NCBI GenBank assembly: GCA_028274465.1
Contig: CM051456.1
Coordinates: forward strand, 94,164,753-94,228,752
Length of the DNA: 64,000 nt
Direction: 5' to 3'
Origin: Plantago ovata
Taxonomy: Eukaryota; Streptophyta; Magnoliopsida; Lamiales; Plantaginaceae
A program made the translations under genes and the position numbers. Shown here piece by piece: positions 1 through 10,295 of the stretch. Under the pieces are notes generated by a model. The model saw nothing but the letters and a program-made list of their open reading frames with translations. It had not been told where the DNA came from and searched no databases. The first letter of the stretch is position 1. Each line of letters begins with the position of its first letter.

Positions 1-118
1 AAAGAAAGGTTGGTTGGTTGACAAAACACACATCATCAAGGGCATAACAATACAAACAGTTATTATTTCAATTCATTAAACACTAAATACCTCAGTCGCG
101 GAAAGGTTGGGTACTCTA

Positions 119-2839
119 CTAGGAACCACCCTTCTCTTTATTCGGGCATTTCGTCCTCTTATGTCCAGCCTCCCTATTTTTTAAACATTGAGAATGAATC
201 ATAAAACACATAGAAAACGTGGATACGTTCAACAAAATAAAATATTTGGGATACTTATATTCAACAAATAATATGCATGAAGACATACCCACAATCTCCA
301 CATTTTTGCATTCTATTACGGGGTGCTCCTCTAGATTTGGCTTTAACAGGATTGGCTATGTTAGACTTCTTTGATGGCCTATCAGGGTCACGAATTTCAT
401 TAAAACCTTCAGGAGGTTCATTCGTATCATCAATCCCTGAGTTGCTGGCATGGCCTCTCACACGTTTTGCTCCACGTTGCATTTTTCTTAAAGCATCTCT
501 GGTGTCTGTATCTGTTTGGGAAGCACCCAAAGACCATCGAAGACTCTCTTTGTATAGATTCATAAATCTCTGGCGTTGTGGGTCACTTGCCGAGAATAAC
601 TTTGGAATGTACGATTCAAGTTGTTTCCCAATTGATGATGTCCATCTCTCGTGGATGCAAGTCGAAGGGATCTCCTTAAGGCCCCTATGCTTAAAAGCTG
701 AAAACAAATGGGAACATGGCAAGCTGGTGGACTCCAACATCTGACAATCACATGTAAATCTGTTATTTTGAACATCGACATCCACACACCAACTGGTCCC
801 ATCGAGATTCCAACATTTAGCAAAAGTTAACCTAAACCCGTCATTACTTAGAAGCACAAGCGCTTGTTCATCTGCAATTTGATCTTTCACCTTAACAAAT
901 ATGTTCTTACTATAAACTTCAGCAGCATGATTCACTAGATGATACAACGCACAAGGCTTCCGTGGTTGTACAGGCAATTTGGACTCACATTGACTATCAA
1001 AAGCATCTACCCTTAGCTGATGGAGCTCGTTAAAATAATGCTTCAACAACTCAACAAGCTTGAATCCTCGTTTTACACGAAGCTTGAAACGAGAGTTAAG
1101 CGACTCTGCTCTCTGGGTGCTCCTCATCATTGCTACAAAATGTCCTACACAATGAGACTCACTCCACATTTCCCTTTTATCATACAAATTAGTAAGCCAT
1201 GCAATTTCATCAGCATCAAGATGTTGAGCTATCAGATCCTCCCAACACCACTCAAATGAATCAGATACATTTTGCTTCATGAGTTCTCCAAGACGAGAGT
1301 AGATTTCACGGTTTTTTATTTTTGCATACAATTTCTCATTATGTGCCAAGTACAGAGGCGGTGCTTTGTTTCGGGCAACACATGCCTAATTGCCTCAGCC
1401 ATGGCAGCGTCCTGATCCGTCATGACCGATAATGGTTTCTTCCCTCCCATGGCCTTAATAAATTGTTCCAACAACCAAATATATGAATCAGAGTCCTCAT
1501 GCTTCATCAGTGCAGCACCAAAAACACAAGTTTTGAAATTGTTGTCCACTCCAGAAAGAATGATAAGTGGATAACAATAAGTATTAGTTTTATATGTGCT
1601 GTCAAACACCAATGCATCCCCGAACAACCTGTATTGAGCCCTTGAGAACCCATCGGTCCAGAACAACTTTTTCAATGAATTATCTGCATCATAAACGGGT
1701 TCGTATATGAAATCGACATCATTGAATTTCATCCCATCCAAGAAAGATAGAGCTGTAGCTGAATCTCCATGCCTCACAGATTCATTTCGCTTCTTGTTCA
1801 AAAAGTTGTAAGCATCTTTATCCTTAAATGATAAATTTGAAGGCCCTCCATGGGTGAGCTTCAAAAGATCTAAAATATTGCACGTACTATGCCCAGCAGC
1901 ATTCAAGATACTTATTACCACTATGTCACCAGGTGATATAAACCTGACAAACAATTAATAATCGATTAAGCACGTAAGGTTGTCATGTAGCTTAAAATTT
2001 ATGGTTTGAATAGAGATGGCCAAAGATAACATAACAATAAAAAAAAAAAAAGAAGCCATAGTATGACAGTGAAAGTAAACTAGAACATAAAGCAAGAACT
2101 AAATACCTCTTTTCCTAACAAATTCCACCAGGAATTTCCAGATTACAAAAAAAAACAAAAAAAAAAACTATATATACTGTAAATTAAATCTACAGTGCTA
2201 ATTATTTGTTTTATTTAACATCAAAAGATTTGACTAGTTTGTTCACATAGTAGTACCAATTAGTAGTTCCAAGAAAACAAAATTGCTACGGCTGTAATAT
2301 TATGAAAAGTAAATACTATATATACTGTGGATTTAATTTTGCTTCGCAAAAAAGATAAATAAAAACCATATTAAGTACCTGTTACATTTTAGTTCAGCTG
2401 ATTCTGGACTTAAGAGATCGTGGTTGTGTTTGGGTTCAAATAATTTAACGCGGTACATACCATCCTCTAGAGCAACTCGAAAACATGCTTTACAGTCAAC
2501 CCTGTGATTTGCTTTTGGTGTTCTAATTTGTGGACCTGGACGTTCTCTACGATGACCAGCAGAAGAACATTCTCACACCTGGTTCATTACCCGCGTCTTG
2601 TCTTTATTGTAACCTTTATGGGCTTTCCGGACATTAAATCCTTTCCGTGCACCGTAGCTACGATAAAATATGTCAGCATCATCAATGGTTCTAAAAGCCA
2701 GTCCTCTTATTGTGTCCTCATCGAGAGGAAGAGCACCATCACCAAACATCTGAACATCATCATTTTCTGAATCTTCATCTGAATTCAGATGCTCGTCAAC
2801 ATGTACATCATCAGCTTCTGAGTTCTTCTCGCCCATCAT
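119..2839 (-). pseudogene. FAR1-RELATED SEQUENCE (FRS) transcription-factor gene, broken reading frame
   Basis: FRS proteins are MULE-transposase-derived nuclear transcription factors. Reading the minus strand, three coding exons are visible: 2,839-2,379, 1,943-289 and 173-119. Both introns are GT-AG and keep phase. Exon 1 carries an acidic N-terminus and the FAR1 DNA-binding domain with zinc ligands (ECSS, DCKACF, KHNHD). Exon 2 carries the MULE transposase core (VFDSTYKTN, VMTDQDAAM, QRAESLNSRF, i.e. a D-D-E pattern) and a SWIM finger (CDC...PCSH). The last intron splits a C-terminal CCHC knuckle, CGDCG / EAGHKRTKC. An acceptor AG at 2,846-2,845 suggests a 5'UTR intron. Two lesions break the frame: an in-frame TGA at 2,575-2,573 inside the FAR1 domain, at a position where Trp would be expected, and a frameshift near 1,330-1,350 just after CTWHIMRN. 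The intact splice sites and preserved domains indicate recent inactivation, or assembly errors. Confidence 0.85.
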
Positions 2840-2848
2840 TCAGTCTGC

Positions 2849-3967
2849 AAGTAATCACATAAATTTAAGGGTTCAAAATACTTCACTTTCATAATAACCA
2901 GATAAAGAACGATAGTCTTTACACCCATATAGTTCTTTTGCTAACAAACATAAGCTAATTTGATCGTCCTATTTGAACATATGAGAATCCATTAATAACA
3001 ACCAAATTACATAAGAGAAGCTGGGAAGGCTGAATTTTGAAATTCTGGATAGCTGACGCTTTTAGATAGTTACTTTAGAATTGTAAGCATTCTGTATTCC
3101 AGTCGAAAATGGCAAGATATAGGGATATAAGACTCACAGAATCGACTTGAGGAATTTTGTATGGGGGAACCAGCGTAGTACTTGGTCTCTAAGCGTCTTT
3201 CCAACATATATCAGAATATATTTATGTTTGCCTTCGCTGTCGAAATAATCAATAAGGAGGGATGTATTGCACCTACAATAACATCATCAAACTATAAGCT
3301 AGACACATGGGGTAGAGAACCAATAAAAGTTGTATGCAAGCAAGAAATCTAATGCAATCCCACCAATATAACAGGAAAATCAAGCCTTTAAACTAACAAC
3401 AACAATACCTCTTGTTAGGAAGATCTTTGAATCAGAAAATTATCAGTTTTTACATCATGTAGTTGGCTCATTAATTGAGCTGCGGTAGCTAGTAAGTTGA
3501 GCACTGATTGTTCAATAGAATCAATACGAAAAATTACTCAATTAATTTGCAAAACAAATCAAAAATCATCGAGCAACAAAACTCCATCTGCAGCGCTCTG
3601 CCCCATTACAGACGGTAATCAATTTTCAGCAAAACTACTACTACTATGTTCCCCAATCAACATTACAACCCTCATCAATCATCAACAAACAAACATAAAA
3701 CATCCATCTTTAGTTAAAAAGAGAGTTTCCACAACCCTAACACTCATTATAAAGTACTCGGTAAACCTAATTAGACCATGTAATAGCATCATGGGGCACA
3801 AGTATTATACATAACTCCATTTGTCACATTAATAATTATATTAAATTTTACTATGTGATGATTGTCAGAGTAGTAAGGGCACAAATAGGAAGCTAGACAA
3901 GATTTCAACAATGAAAACAGCACAACTTTCAGGTAGAACAAATTTGAATTCAAACTTGTACAATTAC
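2849..3967. other. Gap: upstream region of the FRS gene, no gene seen
   Basis: AT-rich sequence that would hold the 5'UTR intron and promoter of the FRS gene on the minus strand. A plausible minus-strand donor lies near 3,410. The 105-codon plus-strand frame at 3,497-3,814 has biased, low-complexity composition and no recognisable domain, so it is not called. Confidence 0.4.
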
Positions 3968-4666
3968 AGCAGTGACTGTGTCTAGAAGGGTGTTGGTGGT
4001 ATATCTATTAGACTGTAATCTAATACGTCTCGGTTCAATGTCCACAGAACTTTTCGACCAGAAGGCAAATGTCGAAGAATCAATAGCCTGAACAAGGTAA
4101 AGAATATTATTCAGTTAGAACATTCTAAAAGATATCAAGAACAATGAAGCACACCACAATATGAGACTTCACATTAACTTAAGAATAAAGTTGTCGACAA
4201 ACATCCAGTCCTATAAATTTATTGCAAAGTCAACTCCTCTTAGTGTTGAGCAAACATAATATCTAGTCTAATGTTTCCCCACTACCACCCCAAATAAACA
4301 CAGTACATATTGAAAATTGTATGGAAGTACACTTTTTTACTTAGATCATAGATTTTGATAGTTGTAACATATTATAATTGCTTTTTCCAGCTAGTCATAT
4401 CAGGAAATATAATAGGTAAATCTTATGCACTCCAATCTCCCCAGACATTCCAAATTGACTTGACCAATGTAAGAGCTTATCAGTATAATTCATTTTCTAT
4501 GCATACTTCATAAACAAGAAATCATTCCTCGGAAAGCCAACACCCCATGGTAAACAGGAAAGAGTAAGCCAATTCTTACGTCGCATTTGGTAATTGTGTC
4601 GAGAAGATAAATTCTCAATATCCTATTGGTACTTGGATCCAGCATACGAATTCCATCCAGGCCAAT
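3968..4666 (-). pseudogene. Two-exon fragment of a FREE1/FYVE1-like ESCRT-associated protein
   Basis: Two minus-strand exons with consensus splice sites join in frame. Exon a (4,666-4,580, 29 codons) reads IGLDGIRMLDPSTNR...ITKCD. Exon b (4,087-3,968, 40 codons) reads AIDSSTFAFWSKSSVDIEP, then RIRLQSNRYTTNTLLDTVTA. From memory of the family this matches the region after the FYVE finger in plant FREE1 (FYVE1), which acts in endosomal sorting into multivesicular bodies. Neither the N-terminal disordered region and FYVE finger nor the C-terminal tail is visible on either side within several kb. What remains is about 69 codons, retained with its intron, so this is a genomic fragment and not a retrocopy. 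Family recognition is moderately sure and non-function is near certain. Confidence 0.6.
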
Positions 4667-6015
4667 CTGAAAAGTAAACCAGCAACTATATAGTCAAATA
4701 TTTATACTTGATATGCATATAAATTGTAGTAAAAGAAAAGAGTTTATCTTGACCTAATAATAAGCATAAGAGGAAGTTAACAGATCTATACTATACTGCT
4801 GCTTCCGTCTTTTTAAAAGTTACTACACACTTAGCCATTTCGGGACTCTTTTTAAAAGTTACACATATCCATTTATGGAAACACACCATCTCCATTTATT
4901 ACTTTTTTTAACGTTCTATTTCATACTTTTGTGACCCAATCATTTGTACAACTTCATCATTATTTCTTTCACAATTCACCATCCTTCATAAGTGTGCCAA
5001 AATCAAATGTATCACTTGTAAGAAACCAGAGGACAACATAATTTTCTATCGATACAGCTCCCCCATTTCCAGGAACAGAGAATTGAGGAAAACAGCATGA
5101 ATTGCAACAGGCTTCAACGTATTTTTAGTAGATCAATTTAAGGAGAATTAGTAAATTTGGCTTATATAGAACTTGATGGGTGTTTGCAAAAGCCAAAAAC
5201 TACATAGAAGTTAAAGAAATTGCAAAAGTACTAAATTAGTATTTGCAAACTCAACGTTCTGGACAAAAACAACTAAAATCCAACTTAATTTAAGAGAAGC
5301 TGTTTATAGAGGTCTAACTCAGCTTCTCCAGCTTAATTTAAGAGAATCTGCCAACTTATAAGTTGTTCCAAACACTCAAAAAGCATCTTTTCCTTAAATT
5401 AAGTGATGAGTTGGATAAGTTAAGTTGTTGCAAACAATAATGTAGTAATGTACTGCTGCTGAACAGCTGAAGGTAATATACATGGAACTAAGATTTTAAA
5501 TTTATTATAGTGCCAACTTTGGATCAGGATTATTAATAGCTCAAACATGGCAAGCGCATATTGTGGGCTATGTGAAATAACGTGAACATCCACATAAAGG
5601 CAGACAACCTATACTATTTAATTATATGGAAACAAATACTAAATACATATCTTTCAAGTAATTAAAAAAAAAAAGAAGAAGCAAAAACTAATGACAAAGT
5701 ACTGATGACTGACGTTACTCAAGTGTTGAAGCTACTAAAGCTTACAAACATAATAGAATAGAGCTCTTAAGTTGTGCTGTGTTCCTACTACATTGCTATT
5801 TTTCCCAGAAAAAGCTTGTCTGAGTTTGTTGATTGTTATACTATCATCTCAACAATTCAAACACAAGTGGTGCTGTGTTCCTACTACATTGTTTCTTTCA
5901 TTTACGAGAATTAACTAGTTGCGATGTATCTCAGCTTGAAACTGTTCATTGCTAAGCTTGTATGACTCTTAATGTGTGATCTTGTTGAACCGATTTAAGA
6001 CTCTGAGTTGCTTAA
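4667..6015. other. Gap: intergenic, AT-rich, with MITE-like debris
   Basis: No gene seen. Around 4,797 a stretch starting CTGCTTCCGTC with repeated TTTTTAAAAGTTAC resembles one end of a Stowaway-type MITE, but no matching second end was found. Around 5,180-5,435 TTTGCAA and its complement occur at the two ends of a ~260-bp AT-rich block, as in a hAT-type MITE, without a convincing target duplication. A 22-bp phrase (GTGCTGTGTTCCTACTACAT...) occurs at about 5,774 and again at about 5,871. Confidence 0.4.
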
Positions 6016-6296
6016 GGCAGATCAAGAAGGAAAAAGACCACCTCTAGTGGAGAAAACACCGAGTCTGTCATTACAGGTAATTTGTTCATTAGAGTTATGA
6101 TGTGCCACGCAAAAAATTTCCTCCATGCTAATAATCTTGTACTACTGTGTTGTGGATTGCGCGACTAATATAAGATGTTTGTTTCCTTTCTTATATTTTT
6201 AATTTCTCAGGTCAAGGTTCCGGTGATGGGAAGAGTGCTTTGTACCATTGTAATTATTGTAACAAAGACATCACAGGGAGAGTTCGAATCAAGTGT
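6016..6296 (+). pseudogene. ADA2: Fragment of transcriptional adaptor ADA2 (ZZ zinc-finger exon)
   Basis: Plus strand. Codons at 6,016-6,076 read GRSRRKKTTSSGENTESVIT and end at a GT donor (6,077). After a 134-nt intron with a TTTCTCAG acceptor, the frame resumes at 6,211 with GQGSGDGKSALYHCNYCNKD, ITGRVRIKC. In plants this exact arrangement (basic N-terminus, then a ZZ finger beginning YHCNYCNKDITG) is typical of ADA2, the adaptor of the GCN5 histone acetyltransferase module of SAGA. Homology stops at 6,296 inside the ZZ finger: the remaining zinc ligands, SANT, middle and SWIRM regions are absent. There is no start codon in frame (a TAA precedes at 6,013). Like the neighbouring FREE1-like piece it keeps its intron and is in the opposite orientation, suggesting DNA-level capture. 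Confidence 0.75.
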
Positions 6297-6959
6297 AAAA
6301 AATGAATGATTGGGTTTGGGGATGAACGACTGAACTTTTTGGTTGGGGGTTTTACTCGATTTTGGGGTTTTAGGAGAGACATATACGTTAAAGAGTTAAA
6401 TAATAGTATCATTTACGGCAGGGCACCGCCATATTCCACATCACTGTGATTACAGACGCTTGGTAATTTATTTTATTCTTCATTCTTCACGTTGCCACAC
6501 TTAAGAAAAGGAATGACAGCATTAACATGTTGCAGATACACGAAAACTAGTCCCAGCAGTTATCGTCATAGAACGAAAAGGGATAACACAAAGAAGTACT
6601 GTATAGCTAATGAAAGGCCAAATTGGTTCTTATTATAGCAATAGTCATAATCACTATGCCCAAATCACATTAGAATTTTTGGGAATTCACAAGTACTTTA
6701 ACGAATTGCAATTGGTAACGAAATTCGGCAACGTGTAAATACAAAGATATAGATAACAGGTATAGAAACGGTGCAGTTCGTAACGGAAATAGTGAAGGAA
6801 ACATACTAACCGGCGGCGCTGGTACAAGTTGAAGACGGCCGGCTTGGTCACGACGGAGATGAAGCTGGAAAGTCAAAGGATGATGAATACTACTCCAGAA
6901 ACGGATACACCAAACAATTGCAAGAAACCCTCATCAATCATCAACAAACAAACCTGAAT
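6297..6959. other. Gap: intergenic, no gene seen
   Basis: The only notable segment is at about 6,805-6,870 on the minus strand, a GC-rich stretch ending at a GTTAGT that could be a donor of a 5' exon. No recognisable protein emerges. The phrase AACCCTCATCAATCATCAAC at about 6,932 also occurs at about 3,669, 3.26 kb away. Confidence 0.3.
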
Positions 6960-6973
6960 CTGTAGTTATTTCT

Positions 6974-7145
6974 GAGACGGCGACGGATTCTCTGAGACGG
7001 CGACCGATTCTGAAACACGTCGCCGCGACGGATACTGAGACGGCGTGCCGGCGAAGGAATCTGAGACGGCGTGGCGGCGCGGCGACTTATAAGGTAGGAG
7101 TGAGAGACGGCGCGGCGACGGTTTATGTGAGAGTGAGAGAGACGG
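6974..7145. repeat. GC-rich degenerate tandem repeat of GAGACGGCG
   Basis: At least five imperfect copies of a (C/T)TGAGACGGCG phrase occur in 170 bp, interspersed with GTCGCCGCGACGG and GGCGGCGCGGCGAC. The block is strikingly GC-rich against AT-rich surroundings. It may be a 5'UTR or CpG-rich promoter remnant of a captured gene, or subterminal repeats of a transposon. The minus-strand frame through it (7,205-6,966) is Ser/Arg-rich and is probably not a gene. Confidence 0.5.
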
Positions 7146-7261
7146 CCAAGCCTGTTTATATGTGAGAGTGAGAGAGATACGTGAAATTGTTGAATTAATT
7201 TGCAAAAGGTTGAGTATTGATTTTTTATCTATATAAACAAACTAATTGCAGTTGATAAATG

Positions 7262-7330
7262 AAGTAGTCGGTAGCTCTGTGGTTTGGTATTGAGCTATTT
7301 ATCTAAAGGTCTCAGGTTCAAATCTCATCT
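7262..7330 (+). repeat. tRNA-like pol III promoter module (SINE head or tRNA relic)
   Basis: TAGCTCTGTGG at 7,272-7,282 resembles an A box and GGTTCAAATCT at 7,315-7,325 resembles a B box. Their ~32-bp gap is as expected in a tRNA or tRNA-derived SINE. No cloverleaf acceptor stem closes around it and no poly-A/T tail or target duplication was identified, so this could be a SINE 5' end or a decayed tRNA gene. Confidence 0.35.
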
Positions 7331-7551
7331 ATCAATTTTTGGGGTAACTATAATTAAATATTTTCAAATTTATTAATAGATAATTTAATATAAAAAAAAT
7401 TCATCCAAGAAAAATGAAAATATAAAAATTATTTATTAAAATTTTCATTTTTTTGAAGGGTAAAAATGACATTTTATAAAATATTAATATTTTTATTCTA
7501 ATTTATTTATTAAAATATTAATAAGGCGACAAGGAGAAGGATAGGGCGAAA

Positions 7552-7655
7552 GGCGATCGCCAAATTTTTTTTGGCGAATGGTTGTGAACCATTAGATCAA
7601 ATATCTAATGGTTGAGATCAATTTGTCTAATATCAGGCAGGACGAAACCTGCCTG
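7552..7655. repeat. Cluster of hairpins with two mutually exclusive pairings
   Basis: GGCGATCGCC (7,552-7,561) is a perfect palindrome. AATGGTT (7,577-7,583), AACCATT (7,587-7,593) and a second AATGGTT (7,607-7,613) allow two alternative stems. The second is 11 bp long (7,587-7,597 with 7,603-7,613). CAGGCAGG (7,634-7,641) pairs with CCTGCCTG (7,648-7,655) across a 6-nt loop. This looks like transposon-terminal structure, but no element boundaries were found. Confidence 0.55.
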
Positions 7656-8125
7656 ACCCTAGAAGAGTCCATAAAACAAAGGTAGAAAATGAGAAAGAAA
7701 AGATCAAATATGCAAAAAGTTGACTTTTGGGTGAATTCGTAATTGAAAATTTTGATAACATTTGGACATATTTGTAATAATTCAAATTGTAAGGATTAAT
7801 ATGGTTTCGGCATGAATTGTATGGGTGGTATATGAAATTTACTCTAATCTTGTTCTAAACGTTCTACTGAAATTATGTGATTTTTTTTTTTTTTGAGAAG
7901 TTACTGAAATTATGTGATAAACATAAACATGATAAGTTAAGTCGTTGTAAATATTACTCACTAATTTCGCACCACTTCATTGTTGGATCCAATAACAACT
8001 ATTCGAGAGAAAATAAATGATTGACAAGATGTATAACAATAGATGATTGTGATAATATATATAATGGAAAAGAAAGAACTACGAGCAGTAATAAGAATAA
8101 TAAGTAAGAGACACGTAAAAGAGAT

Positions 8126-9461
8126 GGAACTTTCTATTCTCAGGTCGGCTTCGTACCGACCTAAATGTAGGTCTTTATTATATATTTCATTCTAATTTAT
8201 TAAATTTTGATAAAAATATATAAATGTGCAGTTATACCCCTACTTTCAAAAAATTCATTTAAATAATTTAAATAAGTTCTTACTATTTTATAAGTATTAA
8301 ATTAAAAATAAAAAATTACTTTAACTAAAACTAAAATTAACCAATATATATCAAATTAATTTCAACAACAATTCAATGGAATATTCGTTTTCCATAATCT
8401 AATTGCACTAGCTATCAACATTTGTAGAGGACAATAACAGAGGCTTATTTTTTTAGCTACGAAGTATATTATTTAGAAGTGTTCGATAGTTTATGTATCA
8501 TTAAAATGGATAAATTAATTGTGATCAATTAACTTTGATTTGTGATTAAGATTAATTAATAAGGTTTACGTATATGTAATCATATAAATTGAAATGGGGC
8601 TTTCTATTCTCAGGTAGGCTCTGTACCGACCTAAACTCAGGTCTTCATTCAATAGTTGCCATGTGGCGCTTAATTTAATCTCATCCATTCATTTCGGTTC
8701 AAAGTCATTTTTGGTACGATGGATTATAATTAATTTTCTTTAACATTAAAATCACCACAAAAATACAAATTAACTATAATGCTCTTAATTTCAATTTATA
8801 TGATTACATATACACGTAAACCTTATTAATTAATCTTAATCACAAACCAAAGTTAATTGATCATAGTTAATTTATCCATTTTAATGATACATAAACTATC
8901 GAACACTTCTAAATAATATACTTCGTAGCTAAAAAAATAAGCCTCTGTTATTGTCCTCTACAAATGTTGATAGCTAGTGCAATTAGATTATGGAAAACGA
9001 ATATTCCATTGAATTGTTGTTGAAATTAATTTGATATATATTGGTTAATTTTAATTTTAGTTAAAGTAAATTTTTATTTTTAATTTAATACTTATAAAAT
9101 AGTAAGAATTTATTTAAATTATTTAAATGAATTTTTTGAAAGTAGGGGTATAACTGCACATTTATATATTTTTATCAAAATTTAATAAATTAGAATGAAA
9201 TATATAATAAAGACCTACGTTTAGGTCGGTACGAAGCCGACCTGAGAATAGAAAGCCCCAATCGAAATTAAGGGCATTATAGTTAATTTGTATTTTTGTG
9301 GTGATTTTTAATGTTAAATAAAAGTAATTATAATCCATCGTACCAAAAATGACTTTGAACCGAAATGAATGGATGAGATTAAATTAAGCGCCACATGTCA
9401 ACTATTGAATGAAGACCTGAGTTTAGGTCGGTACAGAGCCGACCTGAGAATAGAAAGCCCC
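8126..9461. mobile_element. Mutator-type MITE (outer copy), interrupted by an inverted copy of itself
   Basis: The outer element begins GGAACTTTCTATTCTCAGG (8,126) and ends with the complement of GGGGCTTTCTATTCTCAGG (9,461). Flanks AAAAGAGAT (8,117-8,125) and AAAAGGGAT (9,462-9,470) are a 9-bp target duplication with one mismatch, the length typical of the Mutator superfamily. Removing the nested copy (8,596-9,259) and its duplicated 9 bp leaves about 663 bp, matching the 664-bp inner copy. Each terminus carries a subterminal hairpin, AGGTCGG...CCGACCT, and a further AGGTCT. No coding capacity was seen, so it is non-autonomous. Confidence 0.85.
8596..9259. mobile_element. Mutator-type MITE (inner copy), nested in opposite orientation
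   Basis: A complete 664-bp copy with ends GGGGCTTTCTATTCTCAGG... and its complement. It is flanked by AATTGAAAT (8,587-8,595) and AATCGAAAT (9,260-9,268), a 9-bp target duplication with one difference. Its sequence is the reverse complement of the surrounding outer copy, so together they form a long X-Y-X'-Y' inverted structure. The insertion point lies within the outer copy about 470 bp from its left end. Confidence 0.88.
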
Positions 9462-9493
9462 AAAAGGGATATATGTTTACTGTCAAAAGTTAA

Positions 9494-10286
9494 GGAAAAA
9501 ATGTACCATATGTTTTCTACTTCACTCATTTTGTACCATAAGTTTGTTATTCTCACATTTTGTCCCGTAAATTTACAAAAAATCTAATTTTTGTACTTCG
9601 GGCCAAATCTAGCTCGACGAACTAATATTAGAGAAAATTTAATTCTGATTCACCCCCAATTCGCTATGAACTCGCGAACTCGTGATAATTCTTCACTAAT
9701 TTGCCTAAGATATAAATAAATAAAATCAATTTTTTTGAAGCAAACAAGGTAATTATTGAGCATACCTACTTGTATGACACATGCATCATTGAAAAAAAAA
9801 TATATAAAAAATAAATTGAACATTTATATTAAACATAACTCTCATTAAGACTTTAACTTATCCCAATTGATTTTTGCAAATAATTAAAAATTAGAATAAG
9901 GAGAGTAGCAACCAATCCATTTTCTCTTCATCGCATACATTGAAAAGAATCTGATCCATTTTATTTGTTTGATTGTATCAATATGTCATACAAAGGGGTA
10001 TGCTCCGCAATTATCTTGATTGTTTTAAAAAAAATTATTTTTATTTAGATAGGTTAATAATGTCGGTGAAATAGTGAAAAATTATCACTAATTCGTGAGT
10101 TCATGGCAAATTGGGGGTGAATCAGAATCAAATTTACCCTAATATTAGTTCATCGGGCTTGATTTGGCCCGAAGTACAAAAATTAAATTTTTTGTGAACT
10201 TACAGGACAAAATGTGGGAGTAACAAACTTACAGTACAAAATGAGCGTAGTAGGAAACTTACGGTACATTTTGGAGGATTTTTCCC
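9494..10286. mobile_element. Long-TIR non-autonomous DNA element (foldback/Mutator-like MITE)
   Basis: Left arm about 9,494-9,730 and right arm about 10,055-10,286 are inverted repeats of each other. Shared phrases include ATGTACC, CATTTTGTCC, TTGTACTTCGGGCCAAATC, AACTAATATTAG and GATTCACCCCCAATT. They surround a ~330-bp AT-rich centre. Perfect 9-bp direct repeats AAAAGTTAA flank it at 9,485-9,493 and 10,287-10,295, again the Mutator-type length. No ORF of note. The left TIR is slightly degenerate relative to the right. Confidence 0.82.
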
Positions 10287-10295
10287 AAAAGTTAA

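Noticed and set aside
3497-3814. 105-codon plus-strand frame as a gene
   Set aside because: Antisense to the presumed FRS upstream region, with biased composition and no recognisable motif.
5175-5440. hAT-type MITE
   Set aside because: TTTGCAA-like ends are present, but an 8-bp target duplication could not be found, so the boundaries cannot be supported.
7634-7665. Helitron 3' end (hairpin followed by CTAG)
   Set aside because: CAGGCAGG/CCTGCCTG is followed within a few bases by CCTAG, but the next base is A rather than the T of an AT target, and no matching TC start or partner copy was found.
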